Shown here in pieces: positions 11,506 to 41,000 of a DNA stretch of 64,000 bases. Each line of letters begins with the position of its first letter. Within the stretch, counting starts at the first letter, position 1. Source of the DNA: Notamacropus eugenii (lineage: Eukaryota > Chordata > Mammalia > Diprotodontia > Macropodidae). The translations under genes were made by a program, and so were the position numbers. Under the pieces are notes generated by a model that saw only the letters and a list, made by a program, of their open reading frames with translations, did no database searches and was not told the origin of the DNA. The stretch covers positions 59,916,385 to 59,980,384 of the forward strand of contig NC_092876.1 in NCBI RefSeq assembly GCF_028372415.1. Reading direction: 5' to 3'.

Positions 11506-13295
11506 GAATACACACCTATAAATTATGTATTTATACTTACACTCCCAGGCTGAGGGAACTTTATCTATACTTTAAGGCCCTTAGGGTGACTTAGCTCAGT
11601 CCCTAAACTGCAGCTGGCTGACAAGACTCCAGGTTTAATTCAACTATTCACTGAGAATAGCTTCCCTTCTAATAGAAGTTATGGCCCTTAAGGTAAGTCA
11701 TAACAGGTAAGCATTACAAGTCCCTTTGGCAGGTGCTTTTCCTATAGATCAATTTTAACAAGGGCCTTAACTTGTCATTACTGATTTGAGTTGACCAAGC
11801 CAGCCTTCAGACAGGAGTGACTTAGCTTATTACAGAGGGGCTTGTATCTAGCTGGAAAAGTCTCTTAACTGACTGCTGAGACAGAGGGGATGATAACTCA
11901 ATGCATGTACAAAAGGGATTGATCTAACTCTCCCCTTTTACCTTTCCCCTCTTACTTTGTGGCTGCAAATCCAGAGAGGACTTTTTTGAGATAGTTCCCA
12001 GGGGTTAGGTGGGCTAAGGGCAATTACTTCCATCTACCCCTTGACTTCCATGGCCATGAGGCATGGCTTAGCCAAGCTTGTACTTGAGTCCCTGGTATAG
12101 CCTTTGCCTCTTTTGTGTTTCCTGTCTCTTGATCTTAGGTAAATGGGTGCCCAAGATGGATGTGTCTAGGCTTAGACGCATTCTTGTGAGTTTGAGAGGT
12201 CTAGGCATGTTGGATCTCACCAGGTTGGAGCTAACTGATCGCAGAGGAAGTTTCTAAATCAGAGGGGTGGATACCAAGGACTGGTTCAAGCCTGATCATC
12301 TTTCTAGGCATCTAGGCATCTTGCCAAGGCAGTTAGGGGATGGCGTGAAAGTTAAGATGACTAATTAGTAGGCCTGGAAATTATCATATGATCATATTTA
12401 AGTATCAGTCTCCTAGAAGATTGTAACAGCAGTTATAAGTCATGTTACTGAATTCTGTTCTAATTGTTCTATTAATATGTTCTGCCAATCTTTTATGTTT
12501 ACCATGCCTTTGTTTGTAGGAATAGATTAGTTGTCCCATAAGCTGATTTATATTGTGAATTGAATATCTTTTTTTTAAACTCCTGCACTTGTGAGCCATA
12601 TTCTAATTTAACATAATTAAAACTGTCCCTAGGATGCCAAGATAGAGGACTTAAGCTGATATGTAAGAGATAAGGAGTAAAGAAGAGTAAGATGATAAGT
12701 AAGAGATAAGGGAGTCCCTTTTCATCAGAGGCCAGGCCCCCTTGAATTGAACTTGGTCCAAACTGTATTCTTGTGTAGAGATTAGGGAAGAGCTTGTTCC
12801 CTTGTTTCCAGAGGCAGTGCTTCAATTTGAGAAAAGAGAATACTAAGAATGTCAGAGAATGCCAATGAGTCCAGTATCAGAAACAACTTCCTGACCCCAG
12901 GTTTATCTTTTATTGGCCCTTTCCCAGGAAAACCAACATGATATGCTTTGGAAAACAGTTGGTCTTGCATGTAAAACACCTGCAGGGGGCCTGTAAAGGG
13001 AAGAAGGAGGTTTGTACCATAGAAGAAACATAGCCAAAGCTGTAAATAGCACTGTCAGTACTGTGGAAAGAAGGCTGCAAGATGATGGTATGATGTCCAA
13101 TATAAATGAGACTCAGCACCAGCAGGAAGAATGGACCTGCTGCCATTTGGGTTCCTCATCCCCAGGAAGAAGGACCTCAGGTGAATGGAATTTCTTGTGC
13201 AGGATACCCCTACTATGAAGAGTAGAATGTGAATGGGGTAAGATGAGCTATGCGGGAGATAGTGAAGGCTAAGACACTATTGAGAAGGATGGTCA
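11506..13295. other. Unassigned, upstream of gene 1
   Basis: No recognised gene. The minus strand at 13146-12910 holds a 78-residue frame starting MAAGPFFLLVLSLIYIG, which looks like a signal peptide, overlapped by other open frames. I see no homology or splice support. Non-coding 5' exons of gene 1 could lie here. Confidence 0.4.
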
Positions 13296-13475
13296 GGGAT
13301 CCCAGGATTTGGAGCTGAAAGGGACTTTGAACATTATCTAGTTAGACCCTTTTGTTTCGCAGATGAGTTTCAGAGAGCTGATGGGACTTGACCAGGGTCA
13401 CACAGCTGGTCATTGACAGAGCAGGGACTCAAATCCAAGTCTTTCCACTGTAAACCAAGTCCTTTCTCCCTGATG
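13296..13475 (-). repeat. MIR-type SINE, minus strand
   Basis: GGAGCTGAAAGGGACTTTG, GACCAGGGTCACACAGCTGG and CAGGGACTCAAATCCAAG follow the antisense MIR order. Confidence 0.65.
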
Positions 13476-13479
13476 CCTT

Positions 13480-14920
13480 GCCTGGCTTCTCCTTTCAGAT
13501 TAGAGGGAAATCACTGCTTTGGGCTGGGTTCCGATAGTCCCAGCAGTTACTCATATATTTCCCTACTTCCTAACAGGGACTGGGGAGAAGAGCTCCAGGT
13601 TGTGGTTTGAAGGACCCCTGGAAGTTTCCTGGAAGACCAGCCCAACCCAACCCAGCCCAGTGCATTGATCCTGCAACCCCATAGTCTGTAGTTTACTTCT
13701 CAGCCTGTCTGTCTCTGTTGATCTTGAAAGGTGTTATTATCATAACCACTGTAGCCCTCAGGAGTCAGTCCCATATTTTCTTCCTTGTTTGATGTACTTT
13801 CTTCCCTGTTTGATGTAGCTTTCCATTCTGTGACAAGTCAAATAAAATGCCTTCTTCACCTAGGATCACATTTTTGCTTTCTGTTTCTTTCATCCCTTTC
13901 ACCCTTGGTTCTTTCCTCCCAAATATCCTCTATCCAAGTATTGCCAGGGGAGCACTGCCATCCTAATCAGAGACACTGGGGTTGGGGTGGGTCAGGAGAT
14001 TAGGGAAGAAGAGAAAGCAAAGAAAGGAAGTGTGGAAGAAGATAGGACCTCCTGAAGGACCCTACATTGATAAGCAGAGGAGTCAGCCTTCCTGGGCCAC
14101 TGAAGCTCAGGTCCTTGTCATCTTTGGGAATGTCTCTGGAATCCAGAGTTGCAGTTAGAGAGGAGTCAGATCATCTGGGGATGAGCTGGCTCTTAGACAT
14201 GGAGAAGCCAGGGAAATCTCTCCTACCTTCCTACTACCAGGACCTCAGGAACCTCTCTCAAAGTTGGATCTCAGTTTTCTTATCTAAAATAAGAGAATTC
14301 GATTAACCAATATTCAAGGTTCCTTTCAATTCTAAATCCTAAGGTCCCTCTTGGTATGCCACAGGGTGGTTCTAGGTACAATGCTAACTTAGAATTAATG
14401 ACTTCCATAAAAGGGAGAGGTGAAATAAGATGGTGAAAGGAAGCTTTATTCAGTTACAAAATAAGGACATGTCCCAGGGCCTGGAGGGAACCAGGCAGGA
14501 AGCTTTAAAATAAGGCATCAGGCTCAACTAAAAGCTCTGGTCTGTGACAAGTGGAATTTTCTTTGCCTTCAGTGCTGTTTGGGTCACACTGCTTAGTTTG
14601 AGGTGGTGAAAAAAATTTATGGGTGAAAAGAAATCATCATGAGGGGCACAGTGTGGGGAGGGACTGCCTTCCTAGAAGATAGGGGGTCCATATTTAGACT
14701 GACCTTGAGAAAGATCGTGGTGAGGGCTGAACCTAAGAAAGATAGGAGCAGGAAATGCAGGGTCCTTCTCAGAAATGGGTGCTGTAGGGTTAGGTGGGAG
14801 GTGACTAGCAGGGTCTGGTATGAAAGGAAAATTGAAAGGTACTGATTTTTTTTCCATTCCATCTTCCTTCCCTGTCCCCATCTCCCTATTTCTCCTTTTT
14901 CTACTTCTCTTTTCCCCACA
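13480..14920. other. Unassigned proximal upstream region of gene 1
   Basis: Largely unique sequence with a short local duplication at about 13783-13820 (two copies of TTCCYTGTTTGATGTA). Open frames on both strands overlap the gene 1 start exon and show no homology. Regulatory sequence or a 5' exon is possible but not shown. Confidence 0.4.
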
Positions 14921-14929
14921 GTCAACAAG

Positions 14930-32966
<18,037 letters not shown>

Positions 32967-33499
32967 GCCTGCCAGGTCCCTTTCTTGTCCTTATGACTTA
33001 TTTCTCCCCAGACTTTCCAAACTTCAGGCTCCCGGAATCCTCTAAGATGATCCCACATCCCAGGCATTAAGAAACAGAGGCTCCTGGAATTTGGGGGTAG
33101 TGGTGCAGGGTGGTGATTATGGGACTGAGATCTGGGCTGGAAGAGGCGTTAGAAAGTATTGAGGCCAGAGGTGTCACACATGGGGCCCAGGGGTTGACCC
33201 AGATTAAAATTTAATTGGGAAATAGATCAACAAATTTTTTTTAAATACAATTGAACATCATTAATGTTAATGTGTGGTTTTCTAAGTCATGCTGCTGGGA
33301 CGGATCTTTAGGTATGGTTTAGAGGCCCCACTTGTGATATCTGTTTGCCCCCATCCACTTTGTCCAAACTCTTTGTTTTAAAAGGAGGAAAGTGAACTCC
33401 AGAGAGTCTCAGGGCCTTGACCAAGATCAGCAAGTGGAAGAGGGAAATTCAAATCAATTTTAAATCCACACTCACTTTTACTGCTCCTCAGAGCCTCCT

Positions 33500-33705
33500 T
33501 TAGAACACAGGATGTCAGAGCTGGGAGGGACCTTAGAACACAGGATGTCAGAGCTGGAAGGGACCTTAGAACCCAGAATGTCAGGGCTGGGAGGGCCCTT
33601 AGAACCCAGAATGTCAGGGCTGGAAGGGACCTTAGAACCCAGAATGTCAGAGCTGGGAGGGCCCTTAGAAACATAGTATTTCACATCTAGGAGGGACAGA
33701 ATCTC
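33500..33705 (+). repeat. 33-bp minisatellite (best copy)
   Basis: The unit starts at 33501, 33534, 33567, 33600, 33633 and 33666, exactly 33 bases apart. Consensus: TTAGAACCCAGAATGTCAG then AGCTGGGAGGGACC. Because 33 is 11 codons, all frames stay open on the minus strand and mimic an 11-residue protein repeat. It lies between the 3' ends of genes 1 and 2. Confidence 0.95.
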
Positions 33706-33719
33706 AGAGTTCAAACAGA

Positions 33720-33975
33720 AAGGCCTGAGATGATACACTTTAGAAGTCATCTTGTCTAACTTGTACCAAAGTGAGAATTCCCCCTACAACATACCGAACA
33801 AATTGTCTATCTTAACCTTAACTAGAAAAACTAGAAACAGAGACCTGCCTATCTCCCAAATTTGTCCATTACCCTTTGGGTTCACTCTGATTACAAAGAA
33901 CTTTTTCCGTACATTGAAACACAATTTTTATCTCTCCAACCCTCCCCCTTTGCTCCTAGTTCTTCCTACTTAAGG
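33720..33975 (+). repeat. Ancient CR1/L3-like LINE remnant
   Basis: TCATCTTGTCTAACTTGTACC, AGAATTCCCCCTACAACATACC, TTCCGTACATTGAAACACAA and TTGCTCCTAGTTCTTCCTAC follow the same old repeat seen at 15690. Confidence 0.5.
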
Positions 33976-34852
33976 AAAAACAGACAACACAACCAGACTA
34001 CTCCTACCCCTATTAATCTCTGCAACTCTGGTTAGTTCTCTCAATATATGGAGAATCACCTTAGAGATCATAGAGTATCTCTTTCATTTCTAAATCAAGA
34101 AACCAAGCCCTTGAAAGAATAAGAATGACTTGGCCAGAGTCACATAGACAGGGGAACAACTGGAAGCAGACCTGTAATCTACAATCCAGGTTTCAATTCT
34201 CAAACTCATCTTTCCACCCTATAATGCCCAGCTCCATTTCGTAGATGGAGAAAATGAAGTCTAGAAAATTTTGGACTGAGCCAAGTTATGAAGTTTTGGA
34301 GTAGATAACAAGAGGATTGAGATCACCCAGAGATCATGCCCCTTATTTTATAGGGAACCGAGTCCCAGAAGGGATAAAAGAGCTTGCCCAAGGTCATACA
34401 GATAGTCAACAGTGCAGACAGGGAACCAAAGGACATAGTTATTTCAAGACCAATGCTCTTTCTACAACACTCCACAGGTCTAGACAGACAGACAGACAGA
34501 CCCAGACTCGATAAATAACAAGGCTTTTCAGTATGACATTGTCAATGAGAGAGAAGTAAAGCAGTTGATGAACTACCATGAATTTGCCCTTCTGCATCTC
34601 CAAAAACTGATCTTCCCAGGAGGATGCCCTGAAGGAGTCAATATGGTACCAGTATGGTACTATGGGATAAACTCAGGGGTCTGAGGAATGGATTTATATA
34701 TACATTTATCTGCATGTATGGATGGATGTATATAGAGAGACATCCACACACTAATGTGCATAAAATCCTTAGCCTGCCACCAGGATAAACAACGATTGCT
34801 GTGAGAGGACAGGGCCAGGTCAGCTTACCCCTTGGCATCTGAGGAAGCCAGA

Positions 34853-35019
34853 TCAGGACTTCGCAAATGAGCAGGGGAGTGTAAGACCCCTGCAGTGACA
34901 GGGATGGCTTGTGCTATACCAGCGGTACTTAGAGTCGTATGTGTCCATCTCTTTGAGGAGACAGAGGGCGAGCATTTTGTCACATTCGCAACTCATCGTT
35001 TCACACCAACTGCCAGCAC
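34853..35019 (-). CDS. Gene 2 terminal exon
   Basis: Acceptor CTGAACAG precedes 167 bases ending in TGA (plus-strand 34853-34855). Encodes [13 protein letters not shown] with Cys91, Cys96, Cys98 and Asp99, then Cys105, the unusual PCHCRG and a final LPC followed by SFAKS. The C-terminus is five residues longer than is usual after the last Cys. Confidence 0.88.
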
Positions 35020-38000
35020 CTGTTCAGGAAAGAGGAAAGGGAGAAGTATGGATTCCAGGCTCTGACTGCAGCGTCAGGCTACCCCTCAGGAACTTCAGGA
35101 ATTCTGTTTCTTATTGGATGCCTTCCCCATTACTTTAGTTATTCAGCTTTCTTTAAAAGAAAATAGGTAAGAGTCTTTTTTCTTATTTTTTGCTATTTTT
35201 CCCTAGATGTTACATTTTTTAAGGGAATTAATTTCAACGTCCCTTTTTTTGGACATATTATACAGTGAATACTGTAATTATAAAATTTAAAAAGGTGTAA
35301 ATTTAAAAGTTTAAACCCTGAAAGGTGAAATGAAGGGGCATTTAGGTGATGCAGTGGATAGAGCACTGACCCTGGAGTCAGGAGGACCTGAGTTCAAATA
35401 CAGCCTCAGACACTTACTAGCTATGTGACCCTGAGTAAGTCACTTAACACTGATTGCCTAATACACCATAACCCCTCCAAAAAAAGGAAGGTGAAATAAA
35501 AACCATATTTCTTGGCCCTTTATCCTTTGTTTCTTCAGTGACAAAGTTGGAATAATGGAACAGGATACAGATAGTGCAAAGGGTCACACTGGTCTTTGAT
35601 ATAATGTTTAATGTTTAATGTTCCTTAAACATTCATAGTTTAGTATTTAAACTAGCTTTCTTGTTGTCCATCAAACATGATTTTTTCATTTCCTGTCTTT
35701 ATGCATTTATATTCCCCCCTCTAATGCTTTCCCCTCTTCACCTCTGACTCTTGGAATCCCTAGATTCCTCCAAAGCTTAGCTCAAGGAACAATTTTTACA
35801 TAAGGTCTTTTCAAATCTTTCTACTGCTTCCTGTCCCAAATCACCTGGTATTTTTGTACATATTTTTTCATATATTCTTATTTATATGCATGCTATCTTG
35901 TCCAGTAGAATACTAGCTTCTTGATCGCAAGATCCACTTGATTTTAAAAATTTCTTAAACATAAAGGGTGATACCATAAGCAAATTTGGAAAGCAAAGAA
36001 TGGTTTACTAGTTAGATCTATGGAGAAAGAAAGACTTTATGACTAAACAAGAGATAGAGAGTGTTACAAAATATAAAATTGTTGATTTTTATTTTATTAA
36101 GCTAATAAGCTTTTGCACAAACAAAACCAATGCAACCAAGATTAGAAAGAAAGCAGAAAGCTGGGAAACAATTTTTATAGCAAGTAACTCTGATAAAGGC
36201 CTCATTTCTCAAATATATAGAGAACTGAGTCAAATTTATAAGAATATAAGACATTCCCCACCTAATAAATGGTCAAAGGATATGAACAGGCGGTTTTCAG
36301 CTTTGATTGATAACCAGAGTTATCTATAGCCATAAAAAAATGCTGTAAATCACTATTGACTAGAAAAATGCAAATTAAAACAACTCTGAGGCACCACCTC
36401 ATACCTATCAGATTGGCCAATATGACACAAAAGGAAAGTAATAAATGTTAGAGAAGATGTGGGAAAATTGGAACGCTAATGCACAGCTGGTGGAGTTGTA
36501 GACTGATCCAACCATTCTGGAGAGCAATTTGGTACTATGCCCAAAAGACAATCCAACTATTCATACCCTTTGATCCAGCAATACCAGTACCTCCCAAGGA
36601 AAGTCCTGCCACTTTGGGACAAAGAGATCACAAAAAAAGAGAAAAAGACCCACATATGTAAAAATATTTATATTCTTTTTTTGTGGTGGCAAAGAATTGG
36701 AAAGTGGACCTTGAGGGGATGCTTATCCATTGGGGAATGACTGAACAAGTTATGGCATATGAATGGAATGGAATACTATTGTTCCATAGGAAATGATGAG
36801 CAGGCAAATTTCAGAAAAACCTGGAAAGATTTACATGAACTGATGTTGAATGAAGTGAGCAGAGCCAGGAGAATGAGATGCATAGTAGCAATGGCACTGT
36901 GCAGAGATCAACTATGATTGACTTAGCTCTTCTCAGCAGTACAATGATCTAAGACAATTCCAAAAGACTCATGATGGAAAATGCTATCCACCTCCAGAGA
37001 AAGAAGTGATGGAGTCTGAATGCAGAGTGAAGCAGAATATCTTCACTTCTTTGTTTTCTTGGGTTTTTTTGTTCTGTTTCTTCTTTCACAATGTAACTAA
37101 TGTGGAAATATGTTTAATGTTATTGCATATGTATAACCTATGTCAGATTGCTTGCCATCTTGGGGAGGGGAAAGGGGAGGAAGGTAAGAAGGAAAATTTG
37201 GAACTCAAAATCTTTCAAAAAATGAATGTTGAAAATTGTCTTTACAATTGGAAAAAATAAAATACTTTTAAAAAATCTTTGTTATCTCCAATGCTTATCA
37301 CAGGCTTGTGGCTATTCAGTCGTTTCAGTCATGTCCAACTCTTCATGACCCCATTTGGGGTTTTCTTGGCAAAGATATTGGAGTGGGTTGCCATTTCCTT
37401 CTCCAGCTCATTTTACAAATAAGGAAACTGAGGCAAACTAGGTTAACTGATTTGCCCAGGATCTGAGTAAGTGTCTGAGACCAGATTTGAATTCAGGAAG
37501 ATGAGTCTTCTTGACTCTAGGCTCCTCACTCTATCCACTGTACTATGTAGCTGTCTTGTGCGCCTACGTACCTTGGCATACAGCAGGTGCTTAATAAATT
37601 TTTTTGATTAAGTGATGTTTTTTTATTTTAGAATGCCCACATTCCTTACTTCTAGATCTCTGAGGGCAGAGGCAACATCTCATCCATCCATCCATCCATC
37701 CATCCATCCATCATCCATCCATCATCCATCCATCCATCCATCCCTCCATCCAATAAACATTTCTTAATTGCCTGATGTGTGTAGGGAATTCTATCAGATT
37801 CTCCTATCATTACTAATCTCATGATCACACAGTACCTTGCATATTTTAGATACTTGATGAAAACTTATGGAATAAATAATTAAGAATTGTTAGGTCATGG
37901 ATTTAGAGCTGACAGGGATCCCAGAGATCAAGGAATCCACTCCCTTCATTTTACAGATGAGGAATTGATGACCTATATTTGTAAAGTGACTTACTCAGTG

Positions 38001-41000
38001 TTTGTCTGTGTCCCTAGCACCTAGCAAGCACATTGTCTGGCACAAAATAGGCACTTCGTAAGTACTGGTTGATTAACTAGAGGCACCCAGATTTGAACCC
38101 AGATATTCTAGCTCCAAACATTATGCTTTCCTTCGACCGTACCACGTAACTGCTATTGCCTGTTCTTGGTTTTTATGGTGAGAATAGTGATAGTGGTGTT
38201 GGGGATGGAGTTAATGGTGGTGATGGTGATGGTGATAATGAAGATGATAATACTGCAATCCATGACAGTGATGGCATAAGTGGCATTGGGGATGGTGGTG
38301 GTAATGGTATTAATGGTCATGGGAATGGTGATGACATTGGTGGTAGTGGGGATGGGGATGATAGGGATGATGATGATGATGGTAGCAATGGGGACAATGG
38401 GAACACTCAAGGTGAAAATGATGCTATTGATGGTAGTAGTGGTGATAATGGTGATTATGCCTGTCTCAGTCCCATTTCTTGTTATATTCTGTTCCTCTTT
38501 CCTCATTTTACATTATATTGAATCTGAGACTCACAACCTCAGATCATGAAGTATTCTAGAGCTCTGTTCATCCTGAAGCTCATAATCATGCTGTGCAATT
38601 CTTAGGGGCAAATTTGACTGTCTTGTTTTACTGGAAGAGAAAATTACAGACAGAGAGACTGAGGAACTCACCTCAAATCCTATAGATAGTTTCTCCTATA
38701 GAAATTTGTGGAGGGAAGATGTCAAGGACTCAGGAATCGTCTCTCGGCTTGTCATAGAAATGACATTGGACCCTACCAATTGGCCTGGTATCATGAAGAT
38801 GTTTCTGTCATAAGGGAATGTCCCACCTGCCACATTAACCTCTAGCCCTTCAGTGATTGACAGATTCAAGGATGCTCAAAGCTACTCACCACAGAGGATG
38901 TTCCCGTGGCTGGTGCTGTAGTTATACGATTTCATTTTAGCAAAACAACTCTTTCTTCCCAGCTCAGCATAACAGCAGTCATGAGCATGGCAGCACCTGG
39001 AAGGAGAGTCAGAACTCTTGTTAGGCATAGCAGGCAGGGACTCAGTATCCGCCACCCATGGCACTTATCTCTAGTCCCCAACACTTGAGTCCCTCCCTAA
39101 CACAGTCCTGTTTATGGGATTTAACTCACATCCCCAACATTTCCTCCACCTGACTCTGATGGCTTCTTATCTTTGATGTTTAGTTCCCATTCCTGATGCT
39201 TAATTCCCATCCATTGCATTTAGTTGTCCATTCCCATCCCATTTAGACCCTATGCTTTATACTTAACCTCTGCCCCCAAAGCCTTAACATTGCTCTCATT
39301 TCTAGCACTTGGTCCCCATCCCTGAAACTTAGCCCTCCTCATCCCCAACACTTAGCCACAATTCCTTGTACTTAACCAATCACTCTCACATGTAACCTCC
39401 ACCCTTATCACTTGTCAACAATCTCATCCTTTATCTGCCTTTCTCAGCACTTACCCCTCTTCCCTGATACAGTTCCATCAGCACTCATTCCCAGCACTTA
39501 GCTCCCATCTCTGATATTTATGCCCATAGTTGGAATTTAGCCCACTGCTTACTCAGTCCCTAGTCCTTGACCCCCATCCTTAACACATCTGGAAATACAG
39601 GAACATATCCAGGAAATATGCCCTTTCCTTGTTTCTTATGATTTAGAGACTTCTATGCTTTATAAGGGTGTGAGGTTAGTGTTTCCACGTGGGCCAAAGA
39701 GTGAGGAAGAAATGCTTGTGTCCAGTATAGAGAGGGATGAATAGCTTTCTATGCTCCTTTGGAGGGGTAAGCAGATTGATCAGTCAGTCATTTAAAAAGC
39801 ATTATTAAACCTTTACTGTTTGCCAGGCATAGTGCTAAACACTGGGGATACAAAGAAAGGCAAAAACACAAAAAAATCAAGCCAGCATTTCTGGGGACAA
39901 GCCCTGGTTTTAATTTATTATTATACCAAGTTCATAACATAAGCTATATTTTTAGAAGTATTTTCACATATGCCATTGCATTTTACCCTTACAACAGCTC
40001 TGTGACACAGATTAAGCAAGTGTAACCTTGGGCAGATCATGTCCTCTGACTCATTTTCCTCATCTTTAAAATGAGAGGGCCATACTGGATTATCTCCAAG
40101 GGCCTTTCTGGAGCTTACATTTAATGTTTCAAGGGCCCTTTTATCTCTGACACTCTATGTCCTAACGACCCTTCCATCTTTAACATTCTATGTTCTAAGG
40201 TTTCTTCTAGCTCTGATATTGTGTTCTAAGGTGCCCCACCTCTCTACCTCAGCCAAGAAAGTTCTTATCCTAAAGGCCTTCTAAGCTCTGATGTTTCATG
40301 ATGTTCTCTTTTAGCTCTGACTTTCTATGTTCTATGGTCCCTTCCAGCTAGGACAGTTCCTCCTAGATTAGGCATTATGTATCCAAACTATGCCCAATAG
40401 GCATCTCAAAGTCAAGTGAAAAACAGAATTCATTACCTATGCTTCTAAACCAATTCCTCTTTCAAAATTCCCGATGGCTGTCAAGGGTTTGACCATCCCT
40501 CCGGACACCGGTCTAACAATATCAGTGCCACTCTCATTTCCTCTCTTTCAGTAACCCCACACATCAATCACTTGTCAATCCTTGTCTTTTCTCTTTATCT
40601 TTCATGCAGGTCCCTTTCTCTCCACTCACACAACCATTCCCCTGGTTTAGGCTCTTATCACTTCTTGCCTTTGTGCCTCCTAATTAGTCTTCCTGCCTCA
40701 GATCTCTCTCCGATCCAGTCCATCCTGCATACAGCCCAATGATCTACTCAGTAAACTCCAGTGGCTCCCCATCACCTCCAGAATCAAATATGATTCTCTT
40801 TCCCAACCTAGCCCCTTCTGACCTTTCCATTCTTCTTAGATTTTATTCTCCTGAACAAACTCTACAAGCCAGTAACACTGACCTCCCTGCTGTCCCATGT
40901 ATATAATATTCCATCTCCCCTCTCATACTCTTTCATTGGTTGTTTCACATGCTTGGATTGTTGTCCCTTGTCACCTCCCCCTTAGCTTCCCTAGCTTCCT

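Noticed and set aside
33500..33705. Regular direct repeats that could be mistaken for a CRISPR array
   Set aside because: Units are head-to-tail with no spacers, in a mammalian genome, and derive from SINE-like sequence.
33378..33750. Minus-strand frames with an 11-residue protein repeat (LRSLPALTFWV-like)
   Set aside because: The 33-bp minisatellite has a period of 11 codons, so repeated open frames are automatic; no start context, homology or splice support.
35335..35420. tRNA-like sequence at SINE heads
   Set aside because: These are Pol III promoter remnants of tRNA-derived SINEs with no intact cloverleaf; not tRNA genes.
36039..36740. L1 ORF2 fragments as coding genes
   Set aside because: Truncated and interrupted by stops and frameshifts; annotated as L1 only.
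38153..38521. Frames of 117-121 residues on both strands (Asp/Gly-rich and Ile/Thr-rich)
   Set aside because: Triplet repeat artefact, open on both strands.
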